The notes: generated from the letters alone by a model not told the origin. Positions 22,901 to 36,584 are shown, numbered from the stretch's first letter. The stretch is DNA of 64,000 nucleotides from Talpa occidentalis (GCF_014898055.3 NW_026555331.1:102384684-102448683), one strand, 5' to 3'. Numbers and translations: made by a program.

Positions 22901-25900
22901 AAGTCTCAATCCAGGACACCACTAAGGACAGCAAACACAGGCCAATAAGCATAGGATGGTGAGAAATTGAATAAGTGAGACATCACTGTGGGCTCACTTT
23001 GGGTCTCTGTGCAGTTTCCTATTCTTGTAAGTGTTTCGTAGTTGAGGCTTTCATATCAGCACATCTGCAAAAGGAGGATTTTTAGCTGGTGTACTACTCA
23101 GAGTCCTTGGCTCCATGCTACTGACATTTGTAATGTATATAAGCAAAACAGACAATTTATTATAAAGATACTGGGGTGTCTTATGAATGGGAGTGGGGCC
23201 TCTAGAACACTTGGGGCCTACCATTCCAATAATCTTCCAATATATCTTCTCCTGGACTCTCATTTCTTCTCTCTATGCATCACTGTCATTATTTCCTCCT
23301 ACTGCTATGTTGATTTTTCTGCTTCTCTATGCATTTGTTAATACATCCTGAGTTTATACATCCTCAATTTCAGTCATCCCATGAGAAACTGCCTAGTCTC
23401 AGTTTCAGATTCAAAATACTGTGGAAGGATTTTGATTGGTCGAGTCTAGGTAAGGTGTCCCCCTCCCGAACCAGTTGTCTGTGGCCAAGGGTAGCAGATC
23501 CTGTGTATGAAAGAGTTGGGGATAGGTGGAGCTACTGAAAAGACGCTACGAAAGGCATCCCACACAACGGGATACATGGGGGTTGGAGGTGAGGGTATCT
23601 GGACCTCTCTCCTTAAATCCAATTCCCCGTGTAGAGGAAAACTGCTTCCCTAGCTGGTGAAAAACTTAGTTCTAGATTTGCACTCAAAGGGCAGCTTACC
23701 CATCTCATGTTGGAGCGGGTGTTCCTGTTTCTAAAGGAGCTGGGGAGCTCTCTATCCTAGCCTGGTGATAGCAGTAGTCAGTGCTTTCATCTGTGCCATC
23801 TGGGTCTTTGTTTTTTGCAAGCAGGTGTTCTTGTGTGATATTTTTGTGACTCATGTGGGGCTTTGATGGCAAAAACAAAACAAAGCAAAACAAATTCTAG
23901 ATATTCCTTCCCCAGGGGCAGCTGAGGGCACAATTCCCAGCTCTTTATATATCTATCAAAAGCAGTGCCAACTTTGAGAGTCTGTAAGATTCCTTTCTCC
24001 CCTGGCAGGTGAGAACACTGGCTCAGGTGTTTCTCTTTGGCATTTGGAGAGACTCCTGTTTTCAGTGTTCAGCTTGCACCAGATTTAAAGCACTGTCCTG
24101 AGAGTTTCAAGACCAGGTGGTTTGGTCCCTGAATAGTCCTAAACTCTTTTTACCTTGAGCCACTTTCCTAACTGTTTTACAGCCTTTTGTTTGCTGTGGT
24201 GACACTGCTTACCTCATTTCTCCCCACTCAGTTTACTCAGGTTGAGTGAGTTCTATGACCCAGAACAAAGTGGTTCATTGCTTTTTGAATAAAAATTTCT
24301 TTTTCTATTAAGGTGACAGATTTGCCATTCTCCCACTGACACGTGGGTAGTCCTCCTTGGCAACAAGCCAGGATTCCCTTTCATTCCTTCCATAAAGAAC
24401 TGTGTAGAGATCAGTGAGAAGTGTTTATTTTGGAGATTGTAAAAATAAGACTCCTGTGTATAATTCCAAATTAAGTATATATTCTTTTGGTAATTAGCTT
24501 CATTGTTCTCTGTCAATTTTTTGACAGTATTTACACTAAATTAGAGGTAGTAATAATGGGACATTCTAGTTCAGTCCTACAAGCATATCTGTCTGTAATA
24601 AAATATTTGCTTTCTGTGACAGAAAGCATTTTAGAAGTGTTCATTAAGACAATTTGATAACTGTGTATCCATTATTAATAACCCAAGACAGGGAATTACA
24701 TGTTACGTGACTCATGTAACCAATAAGGAAGCTTCCATTTCCATAATTATAAAGAATTCATATCACATCCATTTTACTATTCTGTATCATTTGACCCATT
24801 TATGGCTCATTTTGAAAGAGTAAGATTTAAAAATTTATAAGATTTTTTTCGATTGAAAAATCTGCCAGGTTCTTTCTCCCTTCCATTGCTAGCAGTGAGT
24901 GCTCTCCATCTAAGAGGCCTGCTGTTTGGTTCCACATCCCTCTCCTCTAACCACTAGTAAAGAAAGTTCCAGATGCTTCAGATTATGCTGATCCCTCTCC
25001 TTTGGGAGAGAGCTTAGCAGAGGACACATCTCCCCACCCCTTCTGGAAAGCCTTCTGAAGGGTAAATTGTCAGAAGAGTTGGTGTGGGGGTGGGTGATAT
25101 TCCAGAACAAAATAAAACCATGGGGGTGAAGGGTGGCCACTCCCTGTCGCATCCTCTGTGTGCAGTGGCTCAGCCAGAGTTTCTGTTCCACCCATTTGGA
25201 GAAAAAGTTGAGCAAATAATCAGCAGGGCTGCCTGAGTCATCATCCTACTAAATTTCCCCCAAAATGAACTTTACTGGTTGCTGCTACTGCTGCTGCTGC
25301 TCTTCTTACTATCTTCCAGAGTTAACTGTGAGCTGGGAAGAGGAGGGAGTGGGATGCAGACTGGGAGAGAGGAGAGCACCACTGGCAGGCTGCCAGAAGA
25401 TACACTTTTATCTTCTAGGTTTTCTTTCTGGTCCACAAGAGAGAACCAGGCCTACTGAATGATTCTTGACCTGTTATTCTCTTCCCTTATCCCCACCCCA
25501 AATCTCAAAAGCAGTTGTATTTGGAGTCCCTGGCGGGTAGGGTCAAGACCATCCCCACTTTACGCTTGGGAACCTGGGGCAGTGCTGTTCTTGCTATGCG
25601 GTAAATTAGAAGCCAGAGACTAACGCCTTTCCCACGTGAGCCAATTGCATCACCCTCTCTATTTGGCCAAGCCAGTGAACAACAATTGCTGAAGTGATTT
25701 TGATGAAATGTGACATTTGCAGACTATGGCCACTGACCAAAGAATCTGAATAACACCAGCCAACATTTTATAGGCCACAAAATATAAGCTGTCCTGCATT
25801 TATTGCTTGTACTAACAGCTTGAGCCAAGTTTCCTAAGTCTACAGAGCAGAGCTCTTATTGTTGCTAATTTTACTATCAGCAAAGGAAAGGGAAAGAGGA

Positions 25901-26825
25901 AATAATGTAGAGCAGCTGAGCAAAGCCATTGTGAAGCACAGTGAACTTGGGTGATCAGAATGGAGGGCAACTTTCTTTCTAAAACTTAAAAGGACTCCAT
26001 TTGCACAGAAATAAAATGGAAAAATGTAATGTAGAAAAAGTCCTAGGCAGAGATTCTGCGCTGGCCTCTCAGGATGGCAGTGACATACGTATCATGTCAG
26101 TCACCAGGGGAATGTTAAAAACTCTCCAGGGAAATTTCCAATATGATGGATGGAACTTTAATATTAATATAGGATTCATCATGATAATGTAAGTCATAGA
26201 TCTAAATCTCCTTCCATCAACTGAATAGTCCCTTTCCAGCCTATTATACAGGTAGTACATGCTTTAAATAGTGTCATATCCCGAAGACTTTCTTTATCTG
26301 CAGTTTCTGAAGTTCTGTTCACAGGAGTAGTATGGCCCACAGAATCATTCATCTCTCACGATGTTATGAAGACCATCTGCATTTCTCTCTTTTTTATTAA
26401 TATTTAGTGCCCCTTAAAATATATGTAATTTGTAATTTTTTCCCAAATAGAAAAAGCATCATTCAACACATACTATCTCACATGCAGTGAGTGTGAAGGG
26501 AAGAGCTGATTATCAATCAAATTGTTGATAATTATACAAAGAAGAAAGTGATTTCTGTGTTACGATTTGGTTTAGTCATCTAGTACCTTGCTACCAACCC
26601 TAGCCTCGGCATTGTTCAGTCACCTTTACCTGGGTAACACTGACACCAAATGCTTCTCTGGAATCCTAGAAAACAACGACAGCCTTTCTGGAATGAGAAT
26701 GATTGCAGTGTCCGTAGTAGTAATAAAAAATATTAAGACTCTTCTGCTTTTTTTCAATTAGGATTTGAATATTCATGAGTGGTATATATAACCATCTTTG
26801 CTCATCTTAGTCTAAAACACACATA
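19998..26825. other. Intergenic, no gene seen
   Basis: Nearly 7 kb with no young transposon and only the vague relic at 23.4 kb. A short (CTG)n run sits near 25282. No open frame exceeds about 100 codons. Confidence 0.65.
23395..23640. repeat. Old repeat relic shared with 42.8 kb
   Basis: GATTTTGATTGGTCGAGTCT then a C-rich stretch resembles the TCAGGTCTGGGTCACGTGCC block at 42805. Probably one ancient family; not named. Confidence 0.35.
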
Positions 26826-26839
26826 AAAATAAATCCATG

Positions 26840-27483
26840 GGGCCTCTCTGGTGGCACAAGGGGTTAAGTTGCAGCACTGTGAAGCTATTGGCAGCCACTG
26901 CAACACGAGTTCGATCCCTGGCCAGGGAGCTGACCCACATGCACCGCAGACCACTCCTGTCTCACCCACTGCTTCCCTCAGAAGTGTATTTCAGTCAATC
27001 TGCCTGTTCTGTTCCCCACTTTGTCTCCGGTGAATCCTCTCAACCCCTGAACCTCTGGCTTGTACCCTACTTCTTGTATGCATAAATAAATAAATCTTTT
27101 AAAAAATAAAATAAATTGGGGCCTCCCCAGTGGCGCAGCGATTGAGTGCTGGGTTGCGAAGCTGCCCGCAGCCTCTGCAGCGCCGGTTCGATCCCCGGCT
27201 GCTCCCTGGCCACCGGAGGAGGGTCCCACATGGCGCGCAGACCTCTCCTGCCGCCCGCTGCTCCCCTCAGCAGTGTACTTCGGTCCTTCTGCCTGCTCTG
27301 CTCCCTGCTCTGGCTCTGGTGAATTCTCTCACCCTCCCCCATGCTTCTGACTGTACCCAGTGCTTGTATAAATAAATAAATAAATCTGTGCGCTTCTGAC
27401 TGTACCCAGTGCTTGTATAATTAAATAAATGAATGGATAAATAAATAAATAAATAAATAAATCTTAAAATAAATAAAAAAAAT
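26840..27483 (+). mobile_element. Older SINE with a second SINE nested in its tail
   Basis: The outer element starts at 26840 (GGCCTCTCTGGTGGCACAAG). Its flanks AAAATAAATCCATG (26826-26839) and AAAATAAATTCATG (27484-27497) enclose both SINEs. The outer copy is of the older subfamily; its A-rich tail was the target of the inner one. Confidence 0.8.
27119..27473 (+). mobile_element. Inner SINE with duplicated 3' tail
   Basis: Younger-subfamily copy inserted in the tail of the preceding SINE. Its last segment, CTTCTGACTGTACCCAGTGC and on through (TAAA)n, occurs twice (27344 and 27393 onwards), giving a double tail. Confidence 0.9.
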
Positions 27484-27859
27484 AAAATAAATTCATGAGT
27501 ACAGGCCATGAATACAGACAAGTGGATCCTCAAGTTCTAAACAGTATCAGAGACTTTCTTCCCTGGAATCACTGCCTGCTCTGTCCCTCTTGTCTAGATG
27601 GGTAATGTGCACTGGCTCACCTGCTCCAGCTCTATATTTACTTAGGTATATTGATTTATCTATTTTGTGGTATACATTTTAAAGGTGTAAAGGTAAGACT
27701 TGCCATAAAGAACACAGTTTAATGTTGTAGAATTCAGTGTTTACTTTCTTTTTACCCTGAATCCTTTCCCCCTCTCATATTCTAAAACTGCGTTGGGAAA
27801 TGCTGGCCTAATGAAAGTATTCATAAACTTGGACATTCCTATTTTTTGGGCTTAGATTT

Positions 27860-28170
27860 TCATTGGAGACTTTGCTACGAACTCTTGTTCACCCTTTAAA
27901 CCTGGCTTAGATGTCACTTCCTCTGTGAAGATTTCTCTACTTTCCCTGGAATATAAAATATATAGTTGTTTCTTTTTGCCCCCTACCCACAGAACTTCCC
28001 CCCCATTTATATTAATGCTTAGATCATAAAATTATTTATTTATTTTTCATTTCCCCCATTTCTAATTTACAATCTCCTTTATTTTAAGAAGAATAATTTT
28101 ATCCTAGTGACCTGCAAAGTGTCTGGCTTGTTGTAAGAGTTCACAAATTTCTGCTGAAGGAATGAATGAA
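27860..28170 (+). repeat. LINE-2 3' end relic
   Basis: CTTAGATGTCACTTCCTCTG, GAAGATTTCTCTACTTTCCC, then AAAGTGTCTGGCTTGTTGTA and a terminal GAATGAATGAAT. Confidence 0.7.
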
Positions 28171-29170
28171 TATGTAGAGCCTGGGAACTTAAGCAGAAAA
28201 ATTATCTTTCTAGAGTGTTGATATGTGATTAATGAATGAACCCTTTGAGTTAAGTACTTTTTCCATTATAGTGACTAATTTCCATATAGTTGATTGCATT
28301 GAGATTGACTCTGATGTGAAATGGTTAATCATTTACTCTGCCAAAGATACAAAATTGACTCTTATTCTGTCTGTTTTCCCCCCTTGTATATGAAAGATTC
28401 TAGAAGCCATTCACAGTAAAGACATTTTTCTTATCTATACTCATCATCAATCCATAACTTAGAATTTCCCTTTATCTTTAACTGCTAAGGTAAAATGGAA
28501 TTTATAGATCTTTCTACCTGTCGTTAAAAACCTAGCATTGTAAAGAATTACAGAGTAGACTATATTGTTTTTAGCCCTTATATATAGATAATACTTAAAA
28601 CATTTTTTTTTTCTGTAGGTTTTTTCTGTAGGTTTCAGGCTTTCAAATTTTATTGTGGTTTAGACATGTCTTCCTTCCTTTAGTTTTTTTCTTTAATCTT
28701 TTGAAGAATTTACTAGAATAAAGATAATGATGTCCCTTTTTGGTTCTACCCCACTCCACTTCTATACCCACGAGTGACCAATGTTCGTACATTCAATCAG
28801 AATACACTTGGGAGTGGGTTGGGGGGGGATGCAAGGACCAAGGCCAGTAGAGGTTGGACAGCTGCACTTAGGCATTCTTTTGTCCCTGTTCACTTTTGAT
28901 GGTGGGTTGCGAATAGCCAACCTGGTAAGGACATTAAGAGGAGCTAATATGCCCAAGAAACTTAATTATATTTCTGTCATAGAGACTAGGCTGAAAAAAT
29001 ACCTATGGTTAGCCCCTTCTGCAGTGTGTTTGTCAGACTGTCAGTGTGCTCAATTGGAAGAGGAGATGGAAAAAAGAGTTAAGCCAGAATGATTGTTAGA
29101 CTGGCATCAGGAGCTCCCACTCTCTCCCCCCACACTATCATTTGTGTGTATGTTTGCAATGAAGGCTACT

Positions 29171-29218
29171 GCTGTACCTAAGTGATGCTGTACCTAAGTG
29201 ATGCTGTACCTAAGTGAT
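29171..29218. repeat. 16-bp tandem repeat, three copies
   Basis: GCTGTACCTAAGTGAT three times in perfect tandem, followed by a partial ACCTAAGTA. Confidence 0.95.
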
Positions 29219-29324
29219 ACCTAAGTACTCCTGGTAGCATGAAGAAGCCTAAACAAAAGTAAAGGTGATGATAGTATTTGGGGAGGAGAAGGAGAAAGAA
29301 AAAAAAAAGGAAGAAGGAATGAGA

Positions 29325-29480
29325 CTATATCATATAATGGGAACAGCACATGATTTAGAAAATTCTGGTTTCCAGGTTCTATGTAACCTTGAGCAAGTTG
29401 TCCAGCTCAAAGTTTCTTCATATGAAGAGGTTGTGGATTGCTGGAGGATCTCCAAGGGGTCTCTACTCTAAAAGTCTATG
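29325..29480 (+). repeat. MIR SINE relic
   Basis: Sense MIR: ATAATGGGAACAGCACATGA, TCTATGTAACCTTGAGCAAG and AAGTTTCTTCATATGAAGAG. Confidence 0.65.
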
Positions 29481-31334
29481 TTAGTGGTGAGGGATAAAGA
29501 ATTTGAGAGAACCAAAGAAAAGAATGAGGTATGTGTATGTCATTGGTGAAAGTCACCCAACTCAGCTGCCCCTGCTCGGGGGCAGCCCCTGCTTCCTCAT
29601 ATCTGGGGGACAATTGATTAGAATAAGTTTCTGTTCATTAGCTGGGGTGCAGATGAAATCTAGCTAATAGAGAAAGGAACTGTTTTATATATAACTCCTG
29701 CCAGGAAGCCAGAAGATGGTGGGCAGTAGATAGAGTCCTTCTTAACCAGAAAAGTCTGGCACCTGAAGCTTCATCCCAGGAAACCAAGCCTGGAAATGGT
29801 GATTGGATCCTCAAACTTCCATTTTTAGATGGGGTGATTTTCACACAAACTCCTTGGCTAAGTACCAGGGGTTCCTGGGAACCAAGTCTCTGTAGCAGGG
29901 TTTAGACTCTGAAGGCCAAAACAAAGAGAATGAGTTGCACATTCTCATGCAACCACTTGGTTGTCTGAATTCCGAAGGTGCTTTAGAAACAGAGCTCAGA
30001 CTTGGCCTCTTGACCTGTGGCCCATTTCAGGGTAAGCTTGGGGACAGTCAGCTGTGGAATGTTAGAAGAGTAGAATAAGTTTCCAGGGCTGTAGGCTGTT
30101 AGTTGATTCCCCAGAAAGCAGTCCTGTGAAGTCATTCTTATTTTTACATATGGCATATCTGAAAAAGGGATTACTCCGCAATTGCAACATTTTTGTTTTA
30201 TGTGCCTCTGAAGTCCAGATATGTTTTGTCCTCCATCAAGTCTTAAGAAATATTTATCCTGGCATCTTCCCATTTTTCTTTCCAAATGGAAAATGCTATT
30301 TTAAAGACTACTTGTGAAATCATTCCTAGGTATGCACACACATTATATTGGAGATTTTAGAAAAACTTTTAAGGAAAAGGAATATAAAATGATATTTCTT
30401 TTATGTACCAGACATTACAAACCATTCTTTTCTTGATTAGCAAGATGTATAAAATGACGTCTATTCTAAGCCCGTGGCAGGTATACTTTTGTAGTGGGAC
30501 AGAATATTGAAAACTGAATGGAAGATAAGGCAAAAAATGAGAATTTGAATAAAATGTCCACATGATAGCATTGTGAAAGCAGTGCTCTCTTTTGGTTAAA
30601 TAAAGCATGAACAATAATTTTGGGTTAGGTATGTTCTTCAATTATGCATTTGATTTTGGTAATAAAGGATGCATTTTTTCAATAACGTTTGGAATTTAAA
30701 TATACTGTTCGTTTTTCCCAGTCTTCAAGAGAGCACTTACCAATGCAAAAGTTACCTCTAACCCATTCTCGTCCATTAAAAATTAAATGCTTTTACAGTA
30801 AATTATTAAAAGTGCTAGGTTGGTTGCAAATCATCAAAGGTACCATAAACCATTATGCAAGCAAGCGAGAAGTCTGATTAAATCTAAGGGATCAGAAGGC
30901 ATATACATCCCTTGATATCCATCGCAAATTCTAAACTACAAAAGCAACCATAAAATGCTACATTAAATTACTTAAAAAAAACTCTTTTAGGATTTTCAAA
31001 ATTCAACAGTGACTTGCCTTTTCAATTAGGTATGAACTAAGAACATTCTACTGCAAAGCAGATACACCATTATTAAGAGGTTATTTTCTATTTTCTTTGA
31101 ACCTGCAACATAATTAGCCTCATTTTTCTGATATCCCTTACTTAATGGAATTGAGGCATTCTAACTGAGTTTGCTGAAAAACTAGTTATTAATTAAGTCC
31201 CATATTCCTACCAAGTGTCTTTACTATCATTTGATTACATTGAAAATGGATGCTAGGCCTTGAATGTTGCGAAATCATGTAGAAAATATTGGAAGTATTT
31301 ATTATTTTTATTATTAATGAAGTATCATTATTTT

Positions 31335-31625
31335 ACATTCTTGTTTGTTTTTTTCATAATACAGGATGATTAGGTGTGGTCACTATAGCTTTCCCACTAT
31401 CAAAACTCCCATAGCCCTTCACCACGGTCCATTGTGCTCTCCTCTCCTGGTACTGCGCATCCACTCACCTTTGTCCCTTCCCTTCCTCCCTCATCTCCTC
31501 CTGGATACCTCAGATCTATGGTCAGCTTTCTAGGTTCAGTTTTAAAGTTTGTCTTTCTCTGATCCTTTGTTTGGTTTCACTATATTTTACCTAAGAGTGA
31601 AACCATCTAGTATTTATCTTTTTCC
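31335..31625 (-). mobile_element. LINE-1 fragment
   Basis: Antisense L1 3' end resembling the 2.7-kb copy: ATAGCCCTTCACCACGGTCC, a C/T-rich stretch, then ACCTAAGAGTGAAACCATC. Diverged; boundaries approximate. Confidence 0.65.
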
Positions 31626-31721
31626 TTCAATATCAGAAATATTTAAATAAATTATATTTAATACAAAATGTATATGGTAATTTATGGTTTTGGTTTCATT
31701 CAAATTAGATATAGCAAATGT

Positions 31722-31987
31722 GGGCCTCCCCTGGTGGCGCAGGCGGTTGAGCGCAGTGCTGTGAAGCTGTCCTTGGCCTCTGCAGCGCAGGTTCGAACCC
31801 GGCCGGCTAGCAAGATGCTCACATGGCGTGGCAGACCTCTCCTCTCTCGCCCGCTGTTCCCCTCAGCAGTGTATTTCAATCGGTCTGCCTGTTCTGCTCC
31901 CCTCTCTGTCTCTGGTGAATCCTCTCACCCTCCCACACATCTGGCCTGTACCCTAGTTCTTGTATAAATAAATAAAAATCTTTAAAA
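31722..31987 (+). mobile_element. tRNA-derived SINE
   Basis: Full-length copy with head GGTGGCGCAGGCGGTTGAGC and B-box GGTTCGAACCC. Flanked by AAATTAGATATAGCAAA (31702-31718) and its repeat at 31989-32005. Confidence 0.94.
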
Positions 31988-32059
31988 AAAATTAGATATA
32001 GCAAAGGTAAAATGTCTAGCGTAGTGCCTGGTTCATAGGAGACACTCAAAAAATGGAGG

Positions 32060-32190
32060 CTTTTCTTATTGTTAACCCCATTTTCCATTTGAAGAACTTG
32101 GGCTCCACCGGGACAAACTTGCCCAGTGTCACTGGATGGTGTGAGCTGAGGGCTGAGCAGTTCTAAAGCACATGCTCTTCTCTGTCACCC
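32060..32190 (-). repeat. MIR SINE relic
   Basis: Antisense MIR core (CCCCATTTTCCATTTGAAGA, AACTTGCCCAGTGTCACTGG). A short sense-oriented MIR/L2-like end (GTAGTGCCTGGTTCATAGGA) lies just before it at 32015-32050. Confidence 0.65.
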
Positions 32191-32559
32191 AAAGAATTAC
32201 TGGCTCCTTAGAATCTTCCATTGCAGGTAACCATCTAGCTACTCAAATATGCATAAGATGTTTTATTGAAACACCCCCTTGACAAATAAAATGATGAGAA
32301 AGGAAAAATATAAACAAGGAGGTAAAATTTTGCCTAATTTTGATAGTTGTAGAGAAGAGGAAAAGCAGCCAGAACAAGCAGTTACTGTTGGGTTTTAGAG
32401 CAGCGCTTGCTCCCAAGTCTCCCCACTGTTGTTCATGTCTGCCAAATGGGGTAAGGATAAACAATTTTGCAGCTTAGCTGGGACTGGTTGAGTGGCTAAT
32501 AAATCTGAATGGATAAGTGAAAAGCAGACTTTGAGAGCTGAACAAGTGTCCAGTGATTT

Positions 32560-32772
32560 CATCTCTATCAGTGGTCCTTTAGTGTACATTAGAATCACCC
32601 AGAAGACTTGTTAAAACACACACATGGGGTGTGTATGTGGGGGGTTGCAACCACAGGGTTTCTTCTTAGTAAGTCTGGGATGGGCTCCAAAAATGTGCTT
32701 TTCTAACAAGCTGGCGGATGACATGGAGGCTGCTGGCCCAGGGACCTCCCTTTGATAGCCACTGATTTCAGT
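32560..32772. repeat. hAT-Charlie relic (MER5-like)
   Basis: GTACATTAGAATCACCCAGA, GACTTGTTAAAACAC and a C-terminal-side GATAGCCACTG match the MER5A-type non-autonomous hAT layout. Confidence 0.65.
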
Positions 32773-32870
32773 TATCAACTTTAAGTATCACCACAACCCT
32801 GTGATAGTATGAGCCCCATGTTATAGGTAAGAAAATGGATGAATGGCGAGTTTGGGAAACTTGTCAGAAT
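32770..32870 (-). repeat. MIR SINE relic
   Basis: Antisense MIR: CACAACCCTGTGATAGTATG and CCATGTTATAGGTAAGAAAA. Confidence 0.6.
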
Positions 32871-33049
32871 AATGGTTGGGATCCTGGTTCAAGAGCAACT
32901 GAGAAGTTGTCCTCAAAGAATCTTCAGAATTTCTAAGTCATTAGATAAAACAAAACTCAAAGCCTTGCCCCTGAAAGCAGACTGTAGAATGGAGACATTT
33001 ATAGGGGCAAGAGGAGAGAGGCACGCAATGGACTATGGTAGTAGACTGT

Positions 33050-33120
33050 GTGTGCTTTGGTGGTAGGAGGGCTATAATAACAGCACAATAATGTAAACCA
33101 GCATTACCTCAATAAAAAAA
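33050..33120 (+). mobile_element. Short LINE-1 tail
   Basis: Ends TGTAAACCAGCATTACCTCA followed by ATAAAAAA, the form of an older L1 3' end. Only the tail is recognisable. Confidence 0.45.
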
Positions 33121-36100
33121 AAAATTCTGAATCACTCTAATTGATGACAGATTATAAGAATATAGTCATTTATCTCTGCTTTTCCACCACCCTTCAGAGG
33201 CAAGGAGGTCTGTCATCAGAATGAGAGAAATGCTGACATTGATACATATCCAGGCACCACATGGCCTCAGAAACAAATGAAAACTGAAGCCGTTCTTTAA
33301 AGAGCCTCGAATACTTAGATGGGGAAGCTGAGGCATGGAAAGTTTTAATACTTTGATTTTTACATGGTGTATGAGTAACAGTACTGGGATATTAGATGGC
33401 ATGAAACTCAAAATTTAATTATGAGTAAAAATTTGGAGCCTCATTTTGCCATCTTGATTGCTGTCTGCCATGTGCACCATCCACAAAGTGACTGAATGCA
33501 CATGCATAAATTTAGTTACCCTGTATTTATTGCACCTTTTACGTGTTAGGCACTGTTCTAGGTGATGGGAATAAAGTGATAAACAAGAATGATAAAATTC
33601 TTGTTTTTGCATTCTGAAGAGTGAGAAAATCAGTGAAGAAAAATAAACAAATAGAACCCCCAAACCAAACCCAGGACATTTAAGAATTAAAAAAATGCTC
33701 TGAAAAAATTAAAACTAGGTAATTTTGGAGGAAATGACCATAGACTGGGAAATTTATTAACATCATTTCTATGTTATTATAAACATGTTTTAATGTTTTA
33801 CTAAATATACACGAAGAAATATGGGGGATTGACTACCACCCAGAGGTTGAGAAGATCACATTCCAGTCTCTTATATCCATGAGCATATCCTGAGATTTCC
33901 CCTTCAGGCTTCTCCAGAAAATTTTAGAATTCTCAGAAGAGGGAATATATTGTCCTTAAAATGTAAACATACTGCAAAAATCTGATAATATACATTTGAA
34001 AATTTATGCAGGAATACATTTTGAAAATGGAAAATAATAGTATGTGAGAACATAAATCTATCGAAGAAAAGATTCTTATTTACATTTTAAAGACTAGGAC
34101 AACAATCACAGTAATACTTGATTCAAGTGAGACTTATTAATTGATGGCTCAGCTAGTGTGTGCGATGTTTCTTCCTAACTCTAACGTGACTCATACCACA
34201 GTGGTAGCTTGAAGTCAGCCACGGTGGGAGTACTTAAACAAGGATGTTGGCAAATGATACCATGCAGATGTTTGAAAAATACTTCTTTTTTCTTGGAAGG
34301 CTGGTTGTTGTTGGGAGAAACTCCTTCATAGGGCTCTCAAGCTTCTGTACATCTTGCTGGGCATGCCGAGAATGAAAGACTCTGACCTCTCTACCAGGGT
34401 ACTTTCCAGGATTATATCTTCCGTGAGCAACTTTGATGGATGAGGTAATGTCTCCAACCTGGGACAAAAAAGCAGGCTTTCCATAAAATTGGTAAATTTT
34501 TGGAGAAAAGTATTTCTCTCCTCTGATGCCTCATAGTGCATATGCAGGTGTCTCTTGGGTCTTCCATGTTGCCCTCAGGAGTCTTGAGTGCAAGGGGAAG
34601 CCAATGCAAACACGTGGATGCTTGTGATGCCTGCTGTGCTGTGAGTAATCAAGTCTGTGGTTTCTAACCCAAGCAAGCATCCATGAAACAGTAACGGGAT
34701 ACCTTAATAGCTTGTAAAACTAGGATGAAATCAAATTGTAACTTTGACAGTTTTGGTGACAAGGCTGGGATGCTGGCAGAGACATGACTGTCTGGAAGTA
34801 GGACAAAGGTTATATGAACCAGGTTCAGAGAGATGAGACAGATTCCTGGGATCTGGAATATTTTTGTCCAAACAGTGAGGGGAAGGGTCATATATGGGTG
34901 GTGTGGGTAGAGAATGAGTTTCCTGCTGTGCTATCAATTAATGGGCACTAGTTGAATCGAATCTTCGAGAATTAGCTACAAAAAATAGGACTAAACAAGT
35001 CATCCAAAAGAAGTTTGATTTTTGCTCACTCTTTCCTCTTGTTGGGCAGAGGAAGGGATGATATCATGACAATGGCAGCAATCTCCATGGCCCTCAGCTT
35101 AAAGGTGATGTGTCTGTATCTGTTGAGCCAGGAATTCCCAGAATGAACAATTGGTGTCATCAATAAAGTCCTTGCTATTTTTGTAGAGCTTTGGTTTGAA
35201 TTGAATTGAAAACATTGGTTAAGCCATAAGCAGAGCGCTCAGAAGGAAAAGTGCATGCAAAGGTTGACTAGTAGCTGAGAGGCAGTGCATTCATCCAGCC
35301 CTTGCTACAGCTCAACTTGGTGGGTGAGAGGGTGGGATGCTAGGCACAGGGGTCAGCAAAGGCCCCCATAACAATAGGGTGGAACTACAGTGACAGTGCA
35401 TTTAGGGACAGAAAACAAAAGCAAAAACAAACAAATGAACAAACACAAAAAAGTGTGAGTTTAGAGGAGCAGGACAAGGGTAAAAATAAGGTAGATTTTT
35501 AAATTAACCTAGTTCAGAAAGCAAAACTGAGCTTACATAGGACATTGCATGTCAAATTTGTATAAAGCATTTGATGGAAGCTTTGTTGTGAAAGAATCAA
35601 CTAGTTCAGCTAAAAAAAAAAAAAAAGAGCCAAATTCAAATGTGACACTCTACAGCTCAGCTCAAAAGAAACAATTGCTTGATTGTCACTGGGTGACCTT
35701 ACTTTTCTCCACAGTCATCAGCATGGGAAGACATAAAACAGGTGAACCTGTGAGTTTATATAACTTTTAAACAAGGTAGATGATGAAAAAGTAGTTTTGA
35801 CGCATATGGGAGGAGTCCATTATAGGAAGCCTGATTTCCCAGCTGCACAGGGAGAGCTGGGGCCAGGGACCTTTGTTCTTTTGCAGACCCCGCCTACCAG
35901 ACCCTATAGAAGGAGCGTTTCCAGCTGGCCTAAGTCAGCAGAACCAGGAGGGCTGCCCACCCCAGGCTCCTGGAGACAACAACAGATGGCAGATAGGCAA
36001 AGCAAATCAATCAAGGCACCAAATGTTCTCAGATTTGGTTTTCAAATTCAGGAGCCTAGTTACACATGGCCACAGTTGTTATTGTGTATCATATTTATTT

Positions 36101-36584
36101 GACAGCATTGTCCAACCTTTAGATTTCTCTCACTGGCATAGGCAAAAGAATATGTGCATTGTATTTCAATTAGCACTTCTCAAAATCCAAGTGAGTTCTG
36201 AGGCTAAGAAATCCAGTGTGCCAACAAGTCACACAGTTTTTTGAAATACAGGTTTTAGGAAAGTATGCCTTGTTGGGATTCTTGTTCATATGTCTGGAGG
36301 AGTCAGTCATGGCTTTTTAGATCTCTTGCCATCCTTTCCATAGTCTTATGAGAACCTAGATTAGTTCAAAGAAGTCTCACCACCTCTCCCTCTCTCTGTG
36401 ATATTTACTCTTCTACATGAAGGGCTTTGGTGGTGAGTCAGCAGCCAAATATCAGTATTGGGCCAGAGAAAGCTCTAGTCTTCAGGGATATGGGGCAGGA
36501 AAGCATAGGTTCCGGGTTTTGCTCATATGGCATCAAGATATGTCATATTACACCTACATGATATTTGAAACACAAAAATCCCAG
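33121..36584. other. Intergenic, no gene seen
   Basis: An old L2/MIR-class motif (TGTTAGGCACTGTTCTAGGT) lies at 33540. Overlapping open frames at 34234-34609 and 35797-36244 are in several frames and on no recognisable protein. Confidence 0.65.

Larger units (their letters stand above)
28171..31334. other. Intergenic, no gene seen
   Basis: Contains the 16-bp triple repeat and a MIR relic; otherwise unassigned. Confidence 0.65.

Noticed and set aside
25280..25305. (CTG)n coding repeat
   Set aside because: Only four to five units and no gene around it.
29171..29218. CRISPR-like or functional array
   Set aside because: Three adjoining 16-bp units with no spacers in a mammalian genome; a simple tandem duplication.
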